A DNA stretch of 64,000 nucleotides from positions 12,247,501-12,311,500 of the forward strand of contig NC_065892.1 in the NCBI RefSeq assembly GCF_905147045.1, written 5' to 3'. Positions within the stretch are counted from its first letter, which is position 1; every line of letters begins with the position of its first letter. This DNA comes from Nymphalis io (Eukaryota > Arthropoda > Insecta > Lepidoptera > Nymphalidae). Position numbers and translations under genes: made by a program. This document shows positions 46,978 to 61,900 of the stretch, in pieces. Below the pieces are notes generated by a model that had not been told where the DNA came from, ran no database searches, and was given only the letters and a program-made list of their open reading frames with translations.

Positions 46978-49900
46978 TCGTGTATATGTATATGTATATA
47001 CATATATGATTTTTTTAAATACATTCTGATATATGCTCAGAGGTTTCCTTAAGGTTTTTTGAGATTATATTGCATAACATCTTAGATTCATTTATTTTCT
47101 CATCTCGCTGTTAGAGAATTAAAAACCCACTGTTTTATAAAATATACTAGCTACCTATTTTGATTAAGCGCGTGCAACATTAATTTTCTTCCCAATGATG
47201 TTTTAAAATAATGATACATGTAATAAATATAAATAAATATTATAATACTAACTGTACGTAACAGATCGAGTGGATCCAAACGATATATCCGCTTGAACTG
47301 TGCTGTTCCATCTTACCGCACGCTACACGTCTTTTTTTTACACAGGCGTTCATTGAAATACCAGTTAATATATTGTATATTCATGGATTCTAGATAGGAC
47401 TACTGATCAAAATAGCAAAGTGTAATTACGCTTACTAAACAAATTCTTATTTATTATCAAAACCACAGAAGTTAGCGAACAAACCGACAAACGCAAAAAA
47501 TGTCTTTATTTTATAATATTGAAAGATAATAAAATATATCACTAAGGTCGCGCCGTCCTGCCGAGGTTAATAACCGAAACAATTTTTATCACCTGAATAC
47601 ATCAATTAATTTGCATAATTAAATAGATAATCGTATTAAACTTATATAACAAACAATTGGTAAGAAAACGTAAATCTTAACCTAAACCGACGAGACAAGC
47701 AGAAAGCACTTCGCAGTCAAGGAAAACATCGCGAGGAATCCTGCAACATGCAGATTTTATTCTTCAACCCATATAGAAACGACGTGGTAGAATAACCTCC
47801 AACACTTCAAAAGGATAGATTTTTTTTCTCAGCAATGAGTATTTGTATGCTGTTACTTAAATAATAGACACACTTTTATAACTTTGATGTGAATGTTTTG
47901 AAAAATAAAGATTAATTTATAAAGACATCAATTTATTACTCGAAATGGCTCCGTAAATATAAAGCGCGTAAATGATCTAATTTCATATCGTTTAATAAAA
48001 TTTTACTTCACAATAACTTTAATCATATATTTCTATAAGAAAGTAGTTGTTGATGCTAGTATTGATGGAATCCCTTGACTTGATGTTCAAAAGTGAAGAT
48101 AGCTCCATTTCGCTCCGCAAAAACAACAAATAACCTTTCATTATCACAATTGACGTCATAACTTCTGCGACGTTTTTTTTCCATTGCGAACAACTGCTGT
48201 TTTTTTTTTTATTATTGTAATTTTAAAATGGTCCTCTTTGCTGATATTGTCGCTGTTTTTTCTGCTAATTGAAGAAAAATTACATTGGTTTTTATGCAAG
48301 CATTATATCAAATTACATGTAGCCAAAGGAGGTTATATATAATATATACAATTTATTTACATGATGTTCAAATTTTTAGAGCATTATATTTATGCTCTAA
48401 AAATTTGAACACAATAAGATTATATTATATAAGATTATTAAGAATCAATGCGAAACGCAAGCTTATGTCGTGCAAGGAAACCCCAGATTCTAAAATAGTT
48501 AAAAAAGGTTATATTTTTATTGTAAAATTTAATCCTCAGTCTAGACTTTGTAATCGTTTTTCGATTAAGTACTGTGTCACCTTGAAGACGAATCTGTGCG
48601 TGACATAGCATAATTATAGTATAAGTAATTTGTGTCAATTGTCGGCGTTCATGTAACACTGTGCAAATTTGTGTCTGATGTAGAAGATTGATGCGACATT
48701 GGTGGTTTTTGCTCGCTCGTATTGGTCAATAGTTGGTTGGTTTCAGCCGTGACGTTCGCCTGCGCGCGCATCTTCCATCTCGCTAATGTTACTTTGACCT
48801 TTAACCGTATGGAAGCCCTGCGCTGCTTTAATTTTATACGTAATATTTCTGCTGGTATGAACAAAAAAAGAGTGATAAATTTGGTTGCTATGCTGGATTA
48901 AATTTGTTTTCTTATCACATAGCTATTGCGAAATCTTAATATTGTTGAATATTAACGTTTATGTTATAATATAAATAAATCAAAGTAGGAATATTATTAA
49001 ACCAAAAAATAATTTAATATAGTTTCTAGACACTTTGTATGATGGTAACCTTTTAACATGCAAAATTATGTACTTATAGGTTTTCTTAGTAGATAAATAC
49101 CGATATCACAAAAGACAATGTTCAATTTGACCGCCAATAATTACAAATACATGTTGGTATTACTACATACACTTATATTTCTTTTTAGGAGCAGCCATCA
49201 AATTGACTTGCCACCGTTTGGCCATTATGCCACTGGAATATTCTTCCTGGACAAGCTACACCATCAAGACATTGAGAAGAAGTTCAAGGAGCTCGCTGAG
49301 AGCCTTGGTCTGAGTGTTATATGTTGGAGGACGGTACCTACTAACAACGCATCTATTGGTAAGTCTTATTATTATGTTGTTAAAAATATTTTGCATTTTA
49401 AATGTTTTAAAGAATAAAATAAAATGAGATTAACGTCTTTTGGGCATTATTATTATAACAAATATCAGTTTGTTCATTTTGCATAAAAATATTTTTACTG
49501 CAATAGATTCTAATCTTTTTTTTTGTTGAAACATCATATTTTGTTTGTTACATTAATTATTTTTGTAAAAAAAAGACGCTGAGGGTTACTTTCAGATATC
49601 TTTAACATTCTTAATAATCAAGTAGCAAACGCATTTGAAGAGTCAGAAAATTATAAATAGTTTTTTTTATACTGAAAGCAGCTCTTATTAACTTACTAAA
49701 CAAATATCACTATATTTATCAAATCAAACGATTCGATCATCTTCATCGAACATTTGTCCAGCTTGTGCTGTTGTTTGTACGGCAGTTTGCGATTTGCGAC
49801 TATCATTCCAGGTCGTACACGTAGTACCTAAGTCGGTTGGGTCGTTAACGCGGCCGAGCGGTCTTGCGATGCTTGACCATACGGTTTGTTTAATTTAAAA

Positions 49901-52900
49901 ATCTAAAGATTTTTGCTCGAGAAACTCACAAGATCTATATTTTGCTTCAAATTCCTGTTTGTTTTATATTTCGTTGCAAATAAACGACACTGTGAGTTTA
50001 TCTGGCATGATATCTTTATTTGGTAGATAAATTATTCATATGTACTTATGTCGAACTATGTATGTAAGTGCAAATGAATGGAACTATTTCTTATTGAGGT
50101 GGCTAGTTCGGAATTTCATGGCTCGGAACGTACACATTAATAATTTTTATTTCGTTTTATTAAAAGTCTATTTATTTTTTTGTAAGTGTAGTCCGCACCG
50201 TGAAAAAAACATTTTTGTTTAACTTGAGATTATATATGCCATTTGATTTATCAATTAATTAACAACAAAACAAACAATTTTTCTCTTACAATCTCAAGTT
50301 GTAGTTTTTTTTTACGCTTCGATGGTAACGTTCGTAAATTATCAATAAACCGTGTTCATAAATGCTGTTCGATAAAAGTTGATAATTTTCTTTGAATTGA
50401 AAATAAGTTCATGCATTTTATTTTATTAAAACTTACCAAGCATTTATGAAATTTATTTTATATAATATTATAAAGTATTACATATAATTTCGCATTTTCA
50501 TTATTACCATCAGAGCGCAATATATAATATATTCTTTCATGCTTTCATTTTAGGTATACTAAGATTATTATTTATATTAGGGAAGACAAAAAGATCAGTC
50601 AGTAATGGCCTTATTTGGCTCGCTTTCAGGTCAAGTGGCTCGTAACTCGGAGCCATATATGCGTCAAGTGTTTGTTACCGGAGATATCACCGACGAAAAC
50701 CAACTTGCACGTCAGGTAAGATTGAACATGCAGGCGAGCCACGTTTAACCGGATTAGACGATAAGACATAACTACAACCGTTTAGAAATGATTCGAGTAT
50801 GAACTCGCAACCGTGAAGCGATATTGCGATTTCAAACTCCTTCATATATTTTCATTAGGACCCAAAGCACTCTTGAAGCATTTTTTTCAGATCGTTGTGA
50901 CGCTGGCGGACTCGGCGGATCGACGCTCGACGTTGCAAACGTAAATTAAAATATACCCTATATACATTGCCCTTTCCTTTCGCGTATCGCGCTTTGGACA
51001 GCGTGTGGAATGGTATTTAATGGTGTTCACAGATATTCGTGCTGCGTAAACGCGCGTCCCACGAGCTAGTGGTGCCAGGGGCTCGGTTCTACATCTGCAG
51101 TTTGTCGCTGAGGACTGTTGTTTACAAAGGACTTCTCACTTCAAATCAATTATGGGTATGTAAATCAAGCGAAGTAAGGTCTGTTTTATTATCTGCGGCA
51201 AATACAAGAAAAACCTGAAAAAAGGTCTGCATCCGTACGTAATTGACGTATTTAAGACACGTACGAAACGATTTGCTTCCTCTTTTTTGATACGCACCGC
51301 TTAGGTTTGGAATCCCGACCTCCGTCTTCCCCACCACCTACAATATGGGTACCTTCAAGTCTAGAGTGAATAGGCATCTTCTAGGCAAGCGTGCTTCATC
51401 TTAGACTGTATCATCACTTTCCATCAGGTGTGATAACAGTCAAGCCCTAGCCTATACATTTAAAAAATACGATACTGATTTATTTTTACTTTCAATCACA
51501 GGAATACTTCAAGGATCTGAGCAACCCTGCCTTTACAACGTACCTAGCGTTAGTACATACGCGCTTTTCCACCAACACCTTCCCAAGCTGGGAACGTGCG
51601 CACCCATTGAGGTAAACTAAATATTCTCATAATAATAACTGTCATAATTTTATTACAAATCATATATGAATGTTATTTTTCATCAGAGTGCTTGCCCACA
51701 ATGGCGAAATAAATACATTGCGAGGTAACGTGAACCTGATGAAAGCTCGGGAAGGTGTCATGAAGAGCGAGTTATTTGGTGATGGTATGTTTACCTTCTA
51801 TTTATTCTGATAACTTTCTGGATAATATACTTTTAAAATAATAGTAATAATAATATATGTATATCAGTCATGGGTTCGATAAACAACAATTTTTAAAATA
51901 AAGCTAATTATGTTTTTAGATCTCAAGAAGCTATATCCAGTTGTGGAACCAAATCTATCCGATTCTGGTTCAGCGGATTGTGTTCTCGAATTCTTGTTAC
52001 ATTGTGGAAATCGGACTCTGCCGGAAGCGGTGATGACAATGGTACCCGAGGCTTGGCACTTCGATCCAACCATGCCAAAAGAAAAGAGAGACTATTATCA
52101 ATGGGCTTCTTGTGCTATGGAACCCTGGGATGGACCTGCTCTAATTTCATTTACTGATGGAAGATATATTGGTAAGAAGCTATTCATTTTCTCCTATTTT
52201 ACAACTGTATACTTAAATATCACATATAATCGTAAATATTAAAAAAAATGTAGGTAAAACCTACTTAGTCTTCCTACTCTGCCTGGCTAGTAGAGTTTTG
52301 TGCCTGCTAGACGGGGTATGCGCCATCAGTATTTTACCGTGAAACAGCAATAACTGATGCAAGAACTGATCATGAGTGAAGCAATATATATATAAAAACT
52401 TTTGATTACGGTTTCGGTTAGTTTGTTATTATTTATAGTTATTACAGGCACAGGCAATTGCTATATGCTAGTTTACGTGGTGCATTGCTAGTGTAAAGCA
52501 TTATTGATATTTCTTATAGTGGCCAATATAGTAAGGGGTCCACCCATTACTATTACATAGCCACTATGCTCATCCGCCTTTCTGATACAAATAAAAGATT
52601 CGTACACACAACGAAGTATCAATAGTAATCAAGTCGCACGATCAAACAATATTTTCTTACAGGTGCCATATTAGATAGAAATGGTCTCAGGCCGTCTCGT
52701 TTCTACGTAACAAATGAAAATATACTTGTGATGGCGTCCGAAGTCGGCGTTTATGATGTGGACCCGGAAAAAGTTATATTAAAAGTAAGTAATAACGATT
52801 GGCTTCTATTTATAGATATTTGTTTTTATAGAAAAGTATATAAATTGAGAATATTTCATGTTTTAATTGTGGTATTGCAAAGGCAATGTACAGACCGACT

Positions 52901-55900
52901 AGCGTCATTAAGTGAAAAAGTGACTTCTCTTAAGAAAACAGTTTGAAGGCTTATTTGACATCGCTGCTCTATTGCGGGTTGATGGATATACGAATGGCTG
53001 AAACATGCAGGCTTCCAAGACGACGACCACGGGATGAATAAAGTTAAATTAAGCAGTGCTTGTTTAGACCTTTTTTTAACGCTGGAAAAACGCGTTACGC
53101 TTTTTCCCCTGGAACAGTGGGGGGTATGGGGGCCCCGAACATCAGAATACCCACTAAAAAACAAGCGCTACCCTTTCCGTCTTAACGAGGAGCGCCACGG
53201 GATCGCTTTCGCATGCTACCGTGACAGTGCTTGTTTAGACCTTTTTTTTATACGTGGGGAAATCCTCATGGATATCTTCTACCACAGATGATGATGATAG
53301 AGGGTTATGTCGGACTCTTACCGACTAAAACCACCACGGTTAGTCTTTGCTCCGCAGGAGGCGAAGTTACGGGCACACTTGCGTATTGTCTTTGTTTAGA
53401 CCTGACCTAACTTATTCAACCTGCAAATATGTGTACGATGACTGTCTTTTGCTAACTATAACTTGGCCTCCATTTCACAGAGTCGTCTGAAGCCCGGACG
53501 GATGTTGCTAGTCGATACGCAAGACAAGAAAATCATAGAAGACGTAGAGCTCAAGTTGAAGATCGCGCGCAGCCGTCCGCACTCGCAGTGGCTGAAGGAA
53601 CAGGTGCCTGTCGTGTTCATATATTTTTATTCAGGATAGTTAGTTACTTACTACTACTTTTGTCTTAAATGTGCAATGAAATACGAATTATAATAAACCG
53701 GGTATTTCTACTAAAGCTCCACTCAAGGCAACCAAAACATATTTAAATTCTAGACAATATATAAAATGATATGCTAAATATTATTGCCTCTTTTCCATGC
53801 TGCACTATATGTTGGAATATATGTATGAATTAGTAGATGGTGAGTTGTATTTGTATGAATTAAGGACTATATATATACTATAGACATTACCTTACCAGGA
53901 AAGAAAATTTCAAGCTGGAATTACTTCATGTCATACCTCTTTGGTACATACTTAGTTAATGAAAGCAGCTGCCGTAAATAAAAAAATTAAAGTACTGACG
54001 CCATTATGCAATTGTACACGAATATAACCATTATTTTTTAAGTTTTTCTTATTAATTATATCATTTATTATTCTATTATAATTAATATAAAAAAATGAAG
54101 GTTAACGTTTGTTTTTTTTTTGCAGATAACAATGGAAGATATCCACAAGTCTCTGTCCCCGCAAGTGGAGGTCCGAAGCAATGGGTACGACCACACCGCC
54201 ATCTCCGGCCTGGGCGACAAGCGACTGGGCCTGTTCGGGTACACTATTGAATCCATCAACATGCTGTTGCTGCCTATGATACAGAACAAGTAAGTGCACC
54301 GTGGACATAATATTTTTACCAATAATATTAAATCTTTTATATATATGTTCATACTTCCCATCCAGTTAAGGACGGGTAGCGATATCTCGGGTCGATATAC
54401 TCAACTAAACACAACATCATACCTTTTATCGGCCGTGATTGGTTAATTTAACGATTGCACCCCTTCTCCTTGATGTCTGTACATTCGTTTTCAACATTAC
54501 ATGCAATTTGAATTGAGAGCCTAACGCATTTTTTATTTCCACACCTTCGAAACTCATCATCTTTTAATCATCATCTTGGGTTATTCAACCCCTCACCGCT
54601 ACCGCTACATATATATATATATTAATATGAAATGAGCGGTACGATACGGTGCCACCTGCTAATGTCAGACAATTTTTTTGTGTAAAGGAATAAAATTCAA
54701 CCTAATAATTCATAGTATACATTCATATTTTTTAATATTTCAATCTTATTATATGATTATTGTCCATGCATTTGGTGTGTCCTACGATTTGATTTTGGTA
54801 ATTTGATGTGGCTGCTGTGTGTTACTGTAGCGATATAATATAGTTCGTGTATGTGTGCAGGAAGGAGGCCCTGGGCAGTATGGGCAACGACGCGCCGCTG
54901 GCGTGTCTGTCGCGCTTCCAGCCGCTCCCCTACGAGTACTTCAAACAGCTGTTCGCGCAAGTGACCAACCCGCCCATCGACCCTTTTCGGTAACTATTTT
55001 TATAATCTATTTATAATAAAATTCTTTATAGGACTTTTACTTTATGAAATATAGCAAAATATGAAAATTATATTATACTTCCAAAAATATTTTACATTAT
55101 GGTAACTAAATAAAGTACATACATTTTTTTTGTTACATTCAGTTATATATTTTAAACGGCCAAAGGCGTCATTTAAGATTCATGCGATTATCTAAAAAGT
55201 ATAATTCTCCAATGAATGGATGAATTTACAATTTTATACACATTATATTTTACAATCACGCTCAAAATGACACTTGCATTATATTATTTTAATCTGTGGC
55301 ACTGTATTAATAGTCCTATGCCTTTTCCAGCGAGAAGATCGTGATGTCGCTGCTGTGCCCGATCGGCCCCACCGCCAACATCCTGCAACCGAGCGCTGAA
55401 TTCGTGCATCGCCTGTTTCTGCCGCAGCCCATACTGTCGCTACCGGACCTCGATGCGCTCAAGAGAACATCTCACCGAGGGTGGAAGGTGATCTCATTAA
55501 AATAAAAGTGGTCTTTGATTTTTAATAGAAAGTTACTCCTTAAAGTATCAAATTAATTAAAGGTCTCCTAAGTTGTCCTAATATATCGACCAAGAAGAAG
55601 TCCTAATTAATAATACTTTTATTATTATTGGCTCGACACAAGTACATCGACAAAAACATACAACTATAAAAAATATCATTATTATAAAAAAAATATACGA
55701 AAACTACGTACAACGAGCATATCCCCCGCAGACGGAGGTGCTGGACTGCACGTTCGACGCGCGCGACGGCCCGCTGGGGCTGGAGGCGGCGCTGGCGCGC
55801 GTGTCGGCGGCGGCGCTGGCGGCGGCGGCGGCGGGCTGCCAGCTGCTCGTGCTGTCCGACCGCGCCGCCGGGCCCGCGCGCGTGCCCGTCAGCTCGCTGC

Positions 55901-58900
55901 TGGCGCTCGGTGCGCCCCCGACACTTCTTGTATTCATAAGCGCCCACCCGCTGAGCTGCATGCCCTTCTCGTTGGAACTGCGGATGCGCCTTCGCCGGTT
56001 ACTCCTAACCGGCGCTGGATACTTTTTTTTAGTTTAGATTGTTATATGGAGAGAATAACTGAACTCGTTGACGTTTTAAAGAGACACCCGATCATGAACT
56101 TTCACATCTTTCTTTTAAGATTGACTCATTTTAATTGGATAAAACATACCATCGTATTAGGCGGTCAGAACCAAATCGTATCGGCAATTTTGCCTCCTAT
56201 CTATATACATTCGGTTTACACAAAAAAAAATGTCGAAACTCCTTTGGTGCCCTTAAGTCTGTATTCCGTATTAAGATTGAAATTCCCGTCATCCTGATCT
56301 GATCACAAGTTTTTTTTTCCATTTACATATTTAACAAATTACAAAATATAATTGACCTAATAAAATCTTGTTATTAACTTCTTACCGTGTTTTATAGGCG
56401 CGGTCCACCATCACTTGATCGAAACGCGTCAACGCATGAAAGTGGGAATCATAGTGGAGACTGCGGAGGCCCGAGAGGTACACCACATGTGCGTTTTACT
56501 TGGTAAGTACCTATTTTATTGATGTATATTTTCATTTGTACACCTTAAATAATTATTTACACGTTGTTATTATTTATTATTAAATAATTTTAAGCTTAAC
56601 TATAATATGGTGTCAAAAAAAATATCCAGTATTGGTATTCAGTAAACATGACTCAGAGCTTCAGTAAACAGAATAGGAATATAAACATAAATATTATTAA
56701 AGTGTTTCTTTATTAGCGACATTTAAAAATGAAAACATGACCATGAGTCTCATGTCAATATATTTCCATTTACCAGGCTACGGTGCTGACGCTATTTGCC
56801 CCTACCTGGCTTTCGAGCTAGCCTTTTCTCTGCGCAACGACAACCTGATCGACCAGAGCCTGTCAGACGAGGACATATACTTGGCATACCAGAAAGCCAT
56901 CGAGACCGGTCTCGCCAAGGTAATGGCTAAGATGGGGATCAGTATGCTGCAATCCTATAAGAGCGCACAGATTTTCGAAGCAGTCGGACTCAGCGAGGAA
57001 GTCATTGACAAGTGCTTCCGGGGCACGCAGTCGAGGATCGGTGAGTGAAAATACACCTCATAATCCATTATACATTAAAATTGGAAATGTCACTGTATTT
57101 TAAAATTTCTTATAAACACCATCAGCATTAGCAGCCGCTTTCAATTATAGTATTAAAATTTTTATTTTTTGTAAACTACATGGTAAGTTTTAATCCCTTT
57201 ACGGTTTGCTTGATTGATGTCAAAACTTCTCGATCATGCATTTGTTTTTTTTTTTTATAAATTGTAACTTAATTTATTTGGAATGGCTTTATTTACAGGT
57301 GGCATTACTTTCGAGATACTGTCTCAGGAAACGTTTGACAGGCACGCATTGACTTATGGTGACTGTCGAGACATGCTTGTGTTGAGGTAAGTTCATGTTA
57401 TATAATTAAATAAATATAGTTAAAAGGCAACATACCGGGCAACTTGCTTTTTATGCCAATAAACGCAAGTAAGATTTTCAATTATTCAAAGTTTTTTTTC
57501 GATTGGAATATCCCATCGTTAGTTGATTAATTTTTTTAATCACAAGTTTTTGCATCTAAATCTTTTCCGCCATTTATAAATCAGTGGACCGTTTAATACG
57601 AGAAATTGCTGAAAACAGATTATCACTATATATATTTTTTCGTAATATTTAAAATTCAATTAAGAAAAGCATAGGTAATGTGTAAGATCGCGTGAGTGAC
57701 CGGTGGTCGTGTGCAGGAACCCCGGCAACTACCACTGGCGCGCGGGCGGCGAGAAACACATCAACGACCCGCTGTCCATCGCCAACCTGCAGGAGGCCGC
57801 CGTCAGCAACAGCGCCTCCGCCTACGACCGCTTCCGGTAACAACCTACCTACACGTCATACGCCCAACACTAACACTCACTTACCGCATTTTCTATTTAT
57901 CTTCCTGTATACAACGTAGTCGTATCCTCAGTTACTCCTCTTCTGTTCCCGTCATCATTACGCAATGCTTCCAATTTTTTTCTACCTAACAACTTCTGAT
58001 AGTGACATTCATAATTTGACATTACATATACTCACACATATAATAGAATTATTTTTAAACTTTACTACCACGACAGTTACTCTCAAACTTATTCGATAAT
58101 ATCCCTTATGTGTATATTATATATATATTATATTCTCAGTGTATTGCAAGATATAAAAATCATATCTATAACCTAACGTGCGTAACGAAGTGTAACCGTG
58201 TCCGCAGAGAGAGCGCGCTGGAGTCGGTGCGCGCGTGCACGCTGCGCGGACAGCTGGAGCTCGTGAAGCTGGACGAGCCGCTGCCGCTGGCCGAGATCGA
58301 ACCCGCCTCGGAGATCGTCAAGCGATTTGCCACTGGTTTGGACACTTTGTATATCTTGTTCCGCATCAACTGAATAATTACTTTTAAGTAAAATTGTTCA
58401 CTGGATAATTAGAGAGCGTAATTAATGTGTCAGCTTTCTTGCAAATTGGATCAAATATAAAAACTTTTAAGTTTTTTGTAGATACTTAAATTTTTATGAT
58501 TTTTTTTAAATCATTATCGTAATGATAAATTCTATCTTTGTATATGTCATATTAACTTAAACAGTCATGTTCAATAAAATTTATAAATCGACATCTTAAT
58601 ATACTTTCGAGGGGAATTCCAGATTAAAAAACTTTATGCAATAATGTTAAGCCATAACCTTCGAGACACACATTTTAAGTTTATCATTATCATGGTTAAT
58701 TATATGTACTTATTAAATTAATTTAATTTTAACTATAACTCGAAACTTGATGAACCTTTCAATATTGTACCTTCAGTTTAATTGATAATTGTTTGATAAT
58801 TCAGGTGCTATGTCATTCGGCTCAATCTCTCTGGAAGCGCACACGTCGCTCGCGGTGGCCATGAACCGCGTGGGCGGTAAATCTAATACCGGAGAGGGCG

Positions 58901-61900
58901 GAGAAAACGCTGATCGATATCTCAACCAGGTTCGCGAATATTTTTTATTTAAAAGCACGATCTTATAGAATTCTCATAAAAAAATTGTTGTATAATTGAT
59001 TTTACTTCACAGGACCCAGAATTCAACAAGCGATCGGCCATCAAGCAAGTGGCATCCGGTCGGTTCGGAGTGACTTCGTCTTATTTAGCGCACGCTGATG
59101 ACTTACAAATCAAGATGGCGCAGGGAGCCAAACCTGGGGAGGGCGGGGAACTACCCGGTCAGTTAATTTACCTTTACCGCTTATTATAATCAATTGAACC
59201 CAAATACAAATTAACAAAGAATTTATTTCTATCCTGATTGCGTATTTTACAAACTTAGCATTTTTAAAACTAAAACTATTTAATCCATATATAACAAAGA
59301 CGAGTATTATTTTATTAAAACGTCTTTGTCGCTTGTCGCAGGCTACAAGGTGACGGAGGAAATAGCCAAGACGCGGTGCTCGGTGGCGGGCGTGGGGCTG
59401 ATCTCCCCGCCGCCGCACCACGACATCTACTCCATCGAGGACCTGGCCGAGCTCATCTACGACCTCAAGTGCGCCAACCCGCGCGCGCGCATCTCCGTCA
59501 AGCTCGTCTCCGAGGTCGGCGTCGGCGTCGTGGCGTCGGGCGTCGCTAAGGTGTGCAGCGCTGCTTAGAGCGCTACCTATGCTGAGACTTTTGTACATAT
59601 AATTATGCAAGCGTTACTACTGAGCAATTTAACTGTGTAATACGTATACTTGCTGTAGTCTCCTTAGATTGAAGGACCACACATATTTTTAAATATTATT
59701 CCACGATGTAATGTACTCGTAAGCGTATATCCTTTGTTGGAGATCCTTAATATATAAATAAATAAAATACTTAATACAGGGCAAAGCGGAGCACATCGTG
59801 ATCTCCGGTCACGACGGCGGCACTGGCGCCAGCTCGTGGACCGGCATCAAGAGCGCGGGGCTGCCGTGGGAGCTGGGCGTGGCCGAGACGCACCAGGTGC
59901 TCGTGCTCAACGACCTGCGCTCCCGGTGAGCAACGTCTATAGAACATTTATGTCATTTAATTAGTGAAAAAGATACTACATACTTTCTTATCGGTCGGTA
60001 AAAGTAAAATTTGATTTTAATTGATAAAATTTTGTGTTTAAAAGTCACAACAAGTACACAATGATACAACACTTATATTACTTTAAACAAATCATAAAGA
60101 TAATACTTTTTAAAACTTATGCTACCGTTTTACGAACTGAACAAATACATTTTTGATTCTCCAGATCTTCAATCTCTTGAAAGAATGTACTTTATAACGA
60201 GATTTTTGTCTACAGTGTCGTGGTACAAGCCGACGGACAGATTCGAACCGGTTTCGATGTGATGGTTGCGGCACTGCTTGGTGCGGACGAGTTCGGCTTC
60301 AGTACTGCGCCGCTCATTGCATTAGGTTTGCCTTTCTTTGCAAATTCGGATTGAATGGAATTCGGATGCATCTAACATAAGTATCGACAGCCTAGTAAAA
60401 TTAAAAAAATAATTCGACGTGAATTGTACATTTTCAATTATATAACTGATTTTCGATTGTTTTTATTTTAATATGAAAGTTATATCAATTATAAGTAATG
60501 TCGTTTTAGGTTGTACAATGATGAGGAAGTGCCATCTAAACACGTGTCCTGTGGGCATTGCGACGCAAGATCCCGTTCTGCGCAAAAAGTTCGCCGGAAA
60601 GCCGGAACACGTCATCAATTATCTATTCATGTTGGCGGAAGAGGTCGGTACAGTTAACTCCGAAATAGAACTGTTCTTAATTTAAAATAATAATACAAAT
60701 AATGATTTTATTTTACATAACCATATATAAAATTTGCAGATTGAATATAGCAATCGTGAAAGTTACACCAGAGTTTCAATGTTTCGAGATAGATAGAGAA
60801 GATTCAAATCGTTACACATATCTCTATCTATCTCGAAAAATTAAAACTCTACCAGAGTTCAAATCAAAATTCAAATACACACACATACATCAGATGTAGA
60901 TAGGATTAATCGATTAAACTCAATTGTTGAAGAACGAATATACTTTGAAGTCTGAAATCGTGTCGCGCAGGTGCGTGTGCTCATGTCGGAGGTGGGCGTC
61001 CGGCGCTTCGGCGAGCTGGTGGGCCGCACCGACCTGCTGAAGGTGCGCGAGCGGAACGACAACCCCAAGGCGCGCCTGCTCAACCTCGGCCTCATACTCA
61101 AGAACGCGCTGCACATGCGGCCCGGCGTCAACATCGTGGGGGGCTCCAAGCCGCAGGTACACATTGATCTGACAAGTTATCAGTGGATAACATGCCACTG
61201 TGACGTAATGATTATTCTATTTTAATAAAAAAAATTAAACAGTATTGTTATTCATAAATAATTACTCAATAATAATTGATAGTCAATACAGATTCTCCAA
61301 TTATTAACTATTTACAGGACTTCCAATTAGAGAAACGTCTAGATAACCAGATAATCCAGCAGTGCAGCGGCATACTGGATGGCACTCAGCAAAATGTGGA
61401 TATCGCTATGAAGATCACAAACGAAGATCGGGCCTTTACCTCCACACTGTCTTACCATATTGCTATGTAAGATTTCAAAATATATAATATATACACAGTT
61501 TCTGAGTATGCAAATTTAAAATTTCTTTTAACAAAATTTCATATTCTAAAACAATCGGTCATTATTATTATTATTAATTAAAATATTTACATAACATCTG
61601 ATTTTTCTAAATTTTTTAAATTTTTTATATGTATAAAAATAGTCAGTAGTGTTCTTGGGTCGGTTTTGTTTGTTTGTTAAAAAGACTAATTAGGCAATAA
61701 AAATAGGTATCATCCCCGGGGATCGAAGATTTTTACTATGGGATCTAATATGTGATTTTCAAATAAAATTTCAATAGACCAAGATGTTTTATATTCATCC
61801 ATAGTTGATAAGTTATGTATACTTTTTGTAATTATTAATTTATATTATAGGAAATTCGGCGAGGGTGGCTTGCCTGACGGTACATCGATAAATATATCAC

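Larger units (their letters stand above)
30121..49188 (+). other. GOGAT: GOGAT intron 2 (19.1 kb)
   Basis: Bounded by GTAAGT at 30121 and TTTTTAG at 49182-49188. It carries family C (33252-33547, 41802-42205), B (34400-34458, 36797-37103, 47705-47825) and A (45163-45536) copies, microsatellites and two hairpins (46119-46148, 48366-48410). Outside these I see only AT-rich DNA; ORFs of 60-107 codons are not supported as genes. Confidence 0.85.

Noticed and set aside
49830..49880. tRNA-like phrase GCGGCCGAGCGGTCTTGCGA in GOGAT intron 3
   Set aside because: It resembles the 5' part of a Leu/Ser tRNA but no B box or acceptor stem follows.
55603..55961. Minus-strand ORFs of 114 and 85 codons and an extended plus ORF past 55909
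   Set aside because: They are shadows of GC-rich GOGAT exon 14; the plus ORF reads through the donor at 55910.
59110..59610. 166-codon ORF on the minus strand
   Set aside because: It is antisense to GOGAT exon 22, whose GC-rich third positions open the opposite frame; the sense frame carries conserved GOGAT sequence.
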